This document shows positions 4,416 through 5,389 of a stretch of DNA of 5,389 nucleotides, in pieces. The stretch spans positions 1-5,389 of the forward strand of contig JAIBJP010000096.1 of NCBI GenBank assembly GCA_020029625.1, in the 5' to 3' direction. The notes under the pieces were generated by a model. The model was not told the origin of the DNA. It was given only the letters and a program-made list of their open reading frames with translations, and searched no databases. A program made the translations under genes and the position numbers. The stretch is from Actinomycetota bacterium. Lineage in GTDB: Bacteria; Actinomycetota; Thermoleophilia; Gaiellales; Gaiellaceae. Position 1 is the first letter of the stretch, and the number at the start of each line of letters is the position of its first letter.

Positions 4416-5299
4416 GCGCCGCGCTGATCGTGAACCCACACGCGAGCCGGGTCACGCCGGACCTCACGCTCGCCGTCGAGCGTGAACTTGCCGCGTCGGG
4501 GGAGGTCGAGACGCTCCTCACGGAGGGGCCCGCGCACGCCGCCGAGCTCGCCGCCGAGGCGTCGCAGATGTACGAACGCATCTTCGTCTACTCCGGCGAC
4601 GGCACCTACAACGAGGTCGTCAACGGCCTTGAGCGGGACATTCCTCTCGGTTTCGTCCCCGGCGGAGGTACCAGCGTGCTCCCCCGCGCGCTGGGCCTGC
4701 CGAGAAATCCCATCGAGTCCGCGCGACTTCTAGCCCACGGTGCGAAGCCCAGGCGGATCTCGCTCGGCCGTGTGAACGGGCGGCGCTTCACGTTCAGCGC
4801 TGGGCTCGGCCTCGATGCGGAGCTGGTTCGCCGCGTCGACGCGCTTGGACGCGAGAGCGGCCGCCGAGCGGGCGACGTCGCCTTCGCCCGCACGCTTCTG
4901 GGCATCTTCGCCGAGCGCCGGGGACGCTTCGACCCGACAATGGAGGTAGTCGGGGTGGGGCGGGTGGCGTTCGCACTCGTCGCGAATTGCGATCCCTACA
5001 GTTACGCGGGCCGGTTCCCCCTCCGGGTCGCGCCGAGGGCCCGCTTCGAGCTCGGGCTCGACCTCGTCGCGCCACGGAGCCTTCGCGCGCGCGTCCTCCC
5101 GCAAGTGGCGTGGTGGATGCTCGCGGGACGTGGACAGGAGCGCTCGCGTCACCTCCTCTACGTGCACGACGCGGACGAGCTGCGGATCGTGTGCGACGCG
5201 CCTTCACCGCTTCAGGTCGATGGCGAAGACCTCGGCGACGTGAGCGAGGCGCGCTTCGAGGCCGAGCGGGATGCGCTTCAGGTCCTCACGCCCGGATAG
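4412..5299 (+). CDS. Diacylglycerol kinase / YegS-BmrU-family lipid kinase
   Basis: A 295-residue protein of the DAGK catalytic-domain family, which phosphorylates diacylglycerol or related lipids with ATP at the inner membrane face. Visible signatures, in order: ALIVNPHA (residues 4-11), the nucleotide-binding VYSGDGTYNEVVNGL (59-73), the glycine-rich FVPGGGTSVLPRALGLP (81-97), FSAGLGLDAELV in the second domain, and the C-terminal PLQVDGEDLGD. The usual asparagine after the GGGT turn (GT-x-N) is replaced by serine (S88), so substrate or nucleotide contacts may differ slightly. The start is TTG at 4412, overlapping the TetR stop as TTGA; this places VNPHA at the expected distance from the N-terminus. 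No Shine-Dalgarno is seen, so translation is likely coupled to the TetR gene. It may act in phosphatidate recycling or glycolipid synthesis; the lipid substrate is not determined. Confidence 0.9.
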   Translation: MSAALIVNPHASRVTPDLTLAVERELAASGEVETLLTEGPAHAAELAAEASQMYERIFVYSGDGTYNEVVNGLERDIPLGFVPGGGTSVLPRALGLPRNPIESARLLAHGAKPRRISLGRVNGRRFTFSAGLGLDAELVRRVDALGRESGRRAGDVAFARTLLGIFAERRGRFDPTMEVVGVGRVAFALVANCDPYSYAGRFPLRVAPRARFELGLDLVAPRSLRARVLPQVAWWMLAGRGQERSRHLLYVHDADELRIVCDAPSPLQVDGEDLGDVSEARFEAERDALQVLTPG

Positions 5300-5309
5300 A
5301 TTTTCAGCC

Positions 5310-5389
5310 ATGGCCCAGGTGGCGCCCGCCGAGCGGGACCTGCGCAGGGTGATCGGGGACGGGGACGCGCTGCCCGACGGCGAGGTCGA
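5310..5389 (+). CDS. 5' end of a downstream gene, possibly a FAD-linked oxidase
   Basis: ATG at 5310-5312 opens a frame of 26 complete codons to the window edge (MAQVAPAERDLRRVIGDGDA, then LPDGEV). It lies 10 bp after the lipid-kinase stop, in the same direction, so it is probably the third gene of this operon. A GGATAGA lies about 9 nt upstream. The pattern RDLRRVIGDGDALPDGEV resembles the N-terminal segment of FAD-binding (GlcD/alkyl-DHAP-synthase-type) oxidases, where an L-R-x-I/V-x-G-D lead precedes the first FAD-domain strand. Mycobacterial synteny (TetR, flavoprotein, DAG kinase) supports the idea. With so few residues, the product is only a guess; the gene itself is likely. Confidence 0.5.
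   Translation, partial: MAQVAPAERDLRRVIGDGDALPDGEV

Overview
The window looks like chromosomal DNA from a high-GC bacterium, most likely an actinobacterium, possibly a deep-branching one such as Thermoleophilia. The signs are strong G/C preference at third codon positions, GTG and TTG starts, tight stop/start overlaps, promoter-like TAnnnT elements placed for leaderless transcripts, and a TetR / diacylglycerol-kinase pair resembling a mycobacterial gene neighbourhood. The taxonomic call is an inference. There are no rRNA or tRNA genes, CRISPR arrays or recognisable insertion sequences.

Layout. (1) 1-214, minus: the 5' part of an XRE-type helix-turn-helix gene that runs off the window edge. 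It diverges from a small three-helix membrane protein (247-540, plus). The 32-bp gap between them is almost filled by a perfect 14-bp palindrome (225-238), a likely shared operator/promoter. (2) 580-2991, minus: paaA-paaB-paaC-paaD, four genes with stop/start overlaps (4, 4 and 7 nt), encoding most of the phenylacetyl-CoA ring 1,2-epoxidase. PaaA has the full di-iron ligand set. PaaC also keeps residues at every ligand spacing, unlike E. coli PaaC as I recall it. The reductase gene paaE and the rest of the pathway are not in the window. (3) 3013-3765, minus: a SAM-dependent methyltransferase of unknown substrate, visibly poorer in GC, ending 21 bp upstream of paaA. That gap holds a TAATAT box spaced for a leaderless GTG start of paaA. 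(4) 3843-5389, plus: a TetR regulator, a diacylglycerol-kinase-family lipid kinase overlapping it by 4 nt, and the first 26 codons of a further gene 10 bp downstream. This looks like a lipid-metabolism operon with its own regulator.

How it fits together. PaaA (catalytic), PaaC (its ferritin-like partner), PaaB (bridging subunit) and PaaD (iron-sulfur maturation factor) make an oxygenase that epoxidises the ring of phenylacetyl-CoA, with electrons supplied by a PaaE encoded elsewhere. The TetR protein diverges from the methyltransferase/paa block across a 77-bp region with two short inverted repeats. It could regulate the lipid-kinase operon, the paa side, or both. No clearly novel multi-gene system is evident. 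The most unusual points are the PaaC ligand set, the compositionally distinct methyltransferase, a strong hairpin inside the end of paaB, and the symmetric operator at the left end.
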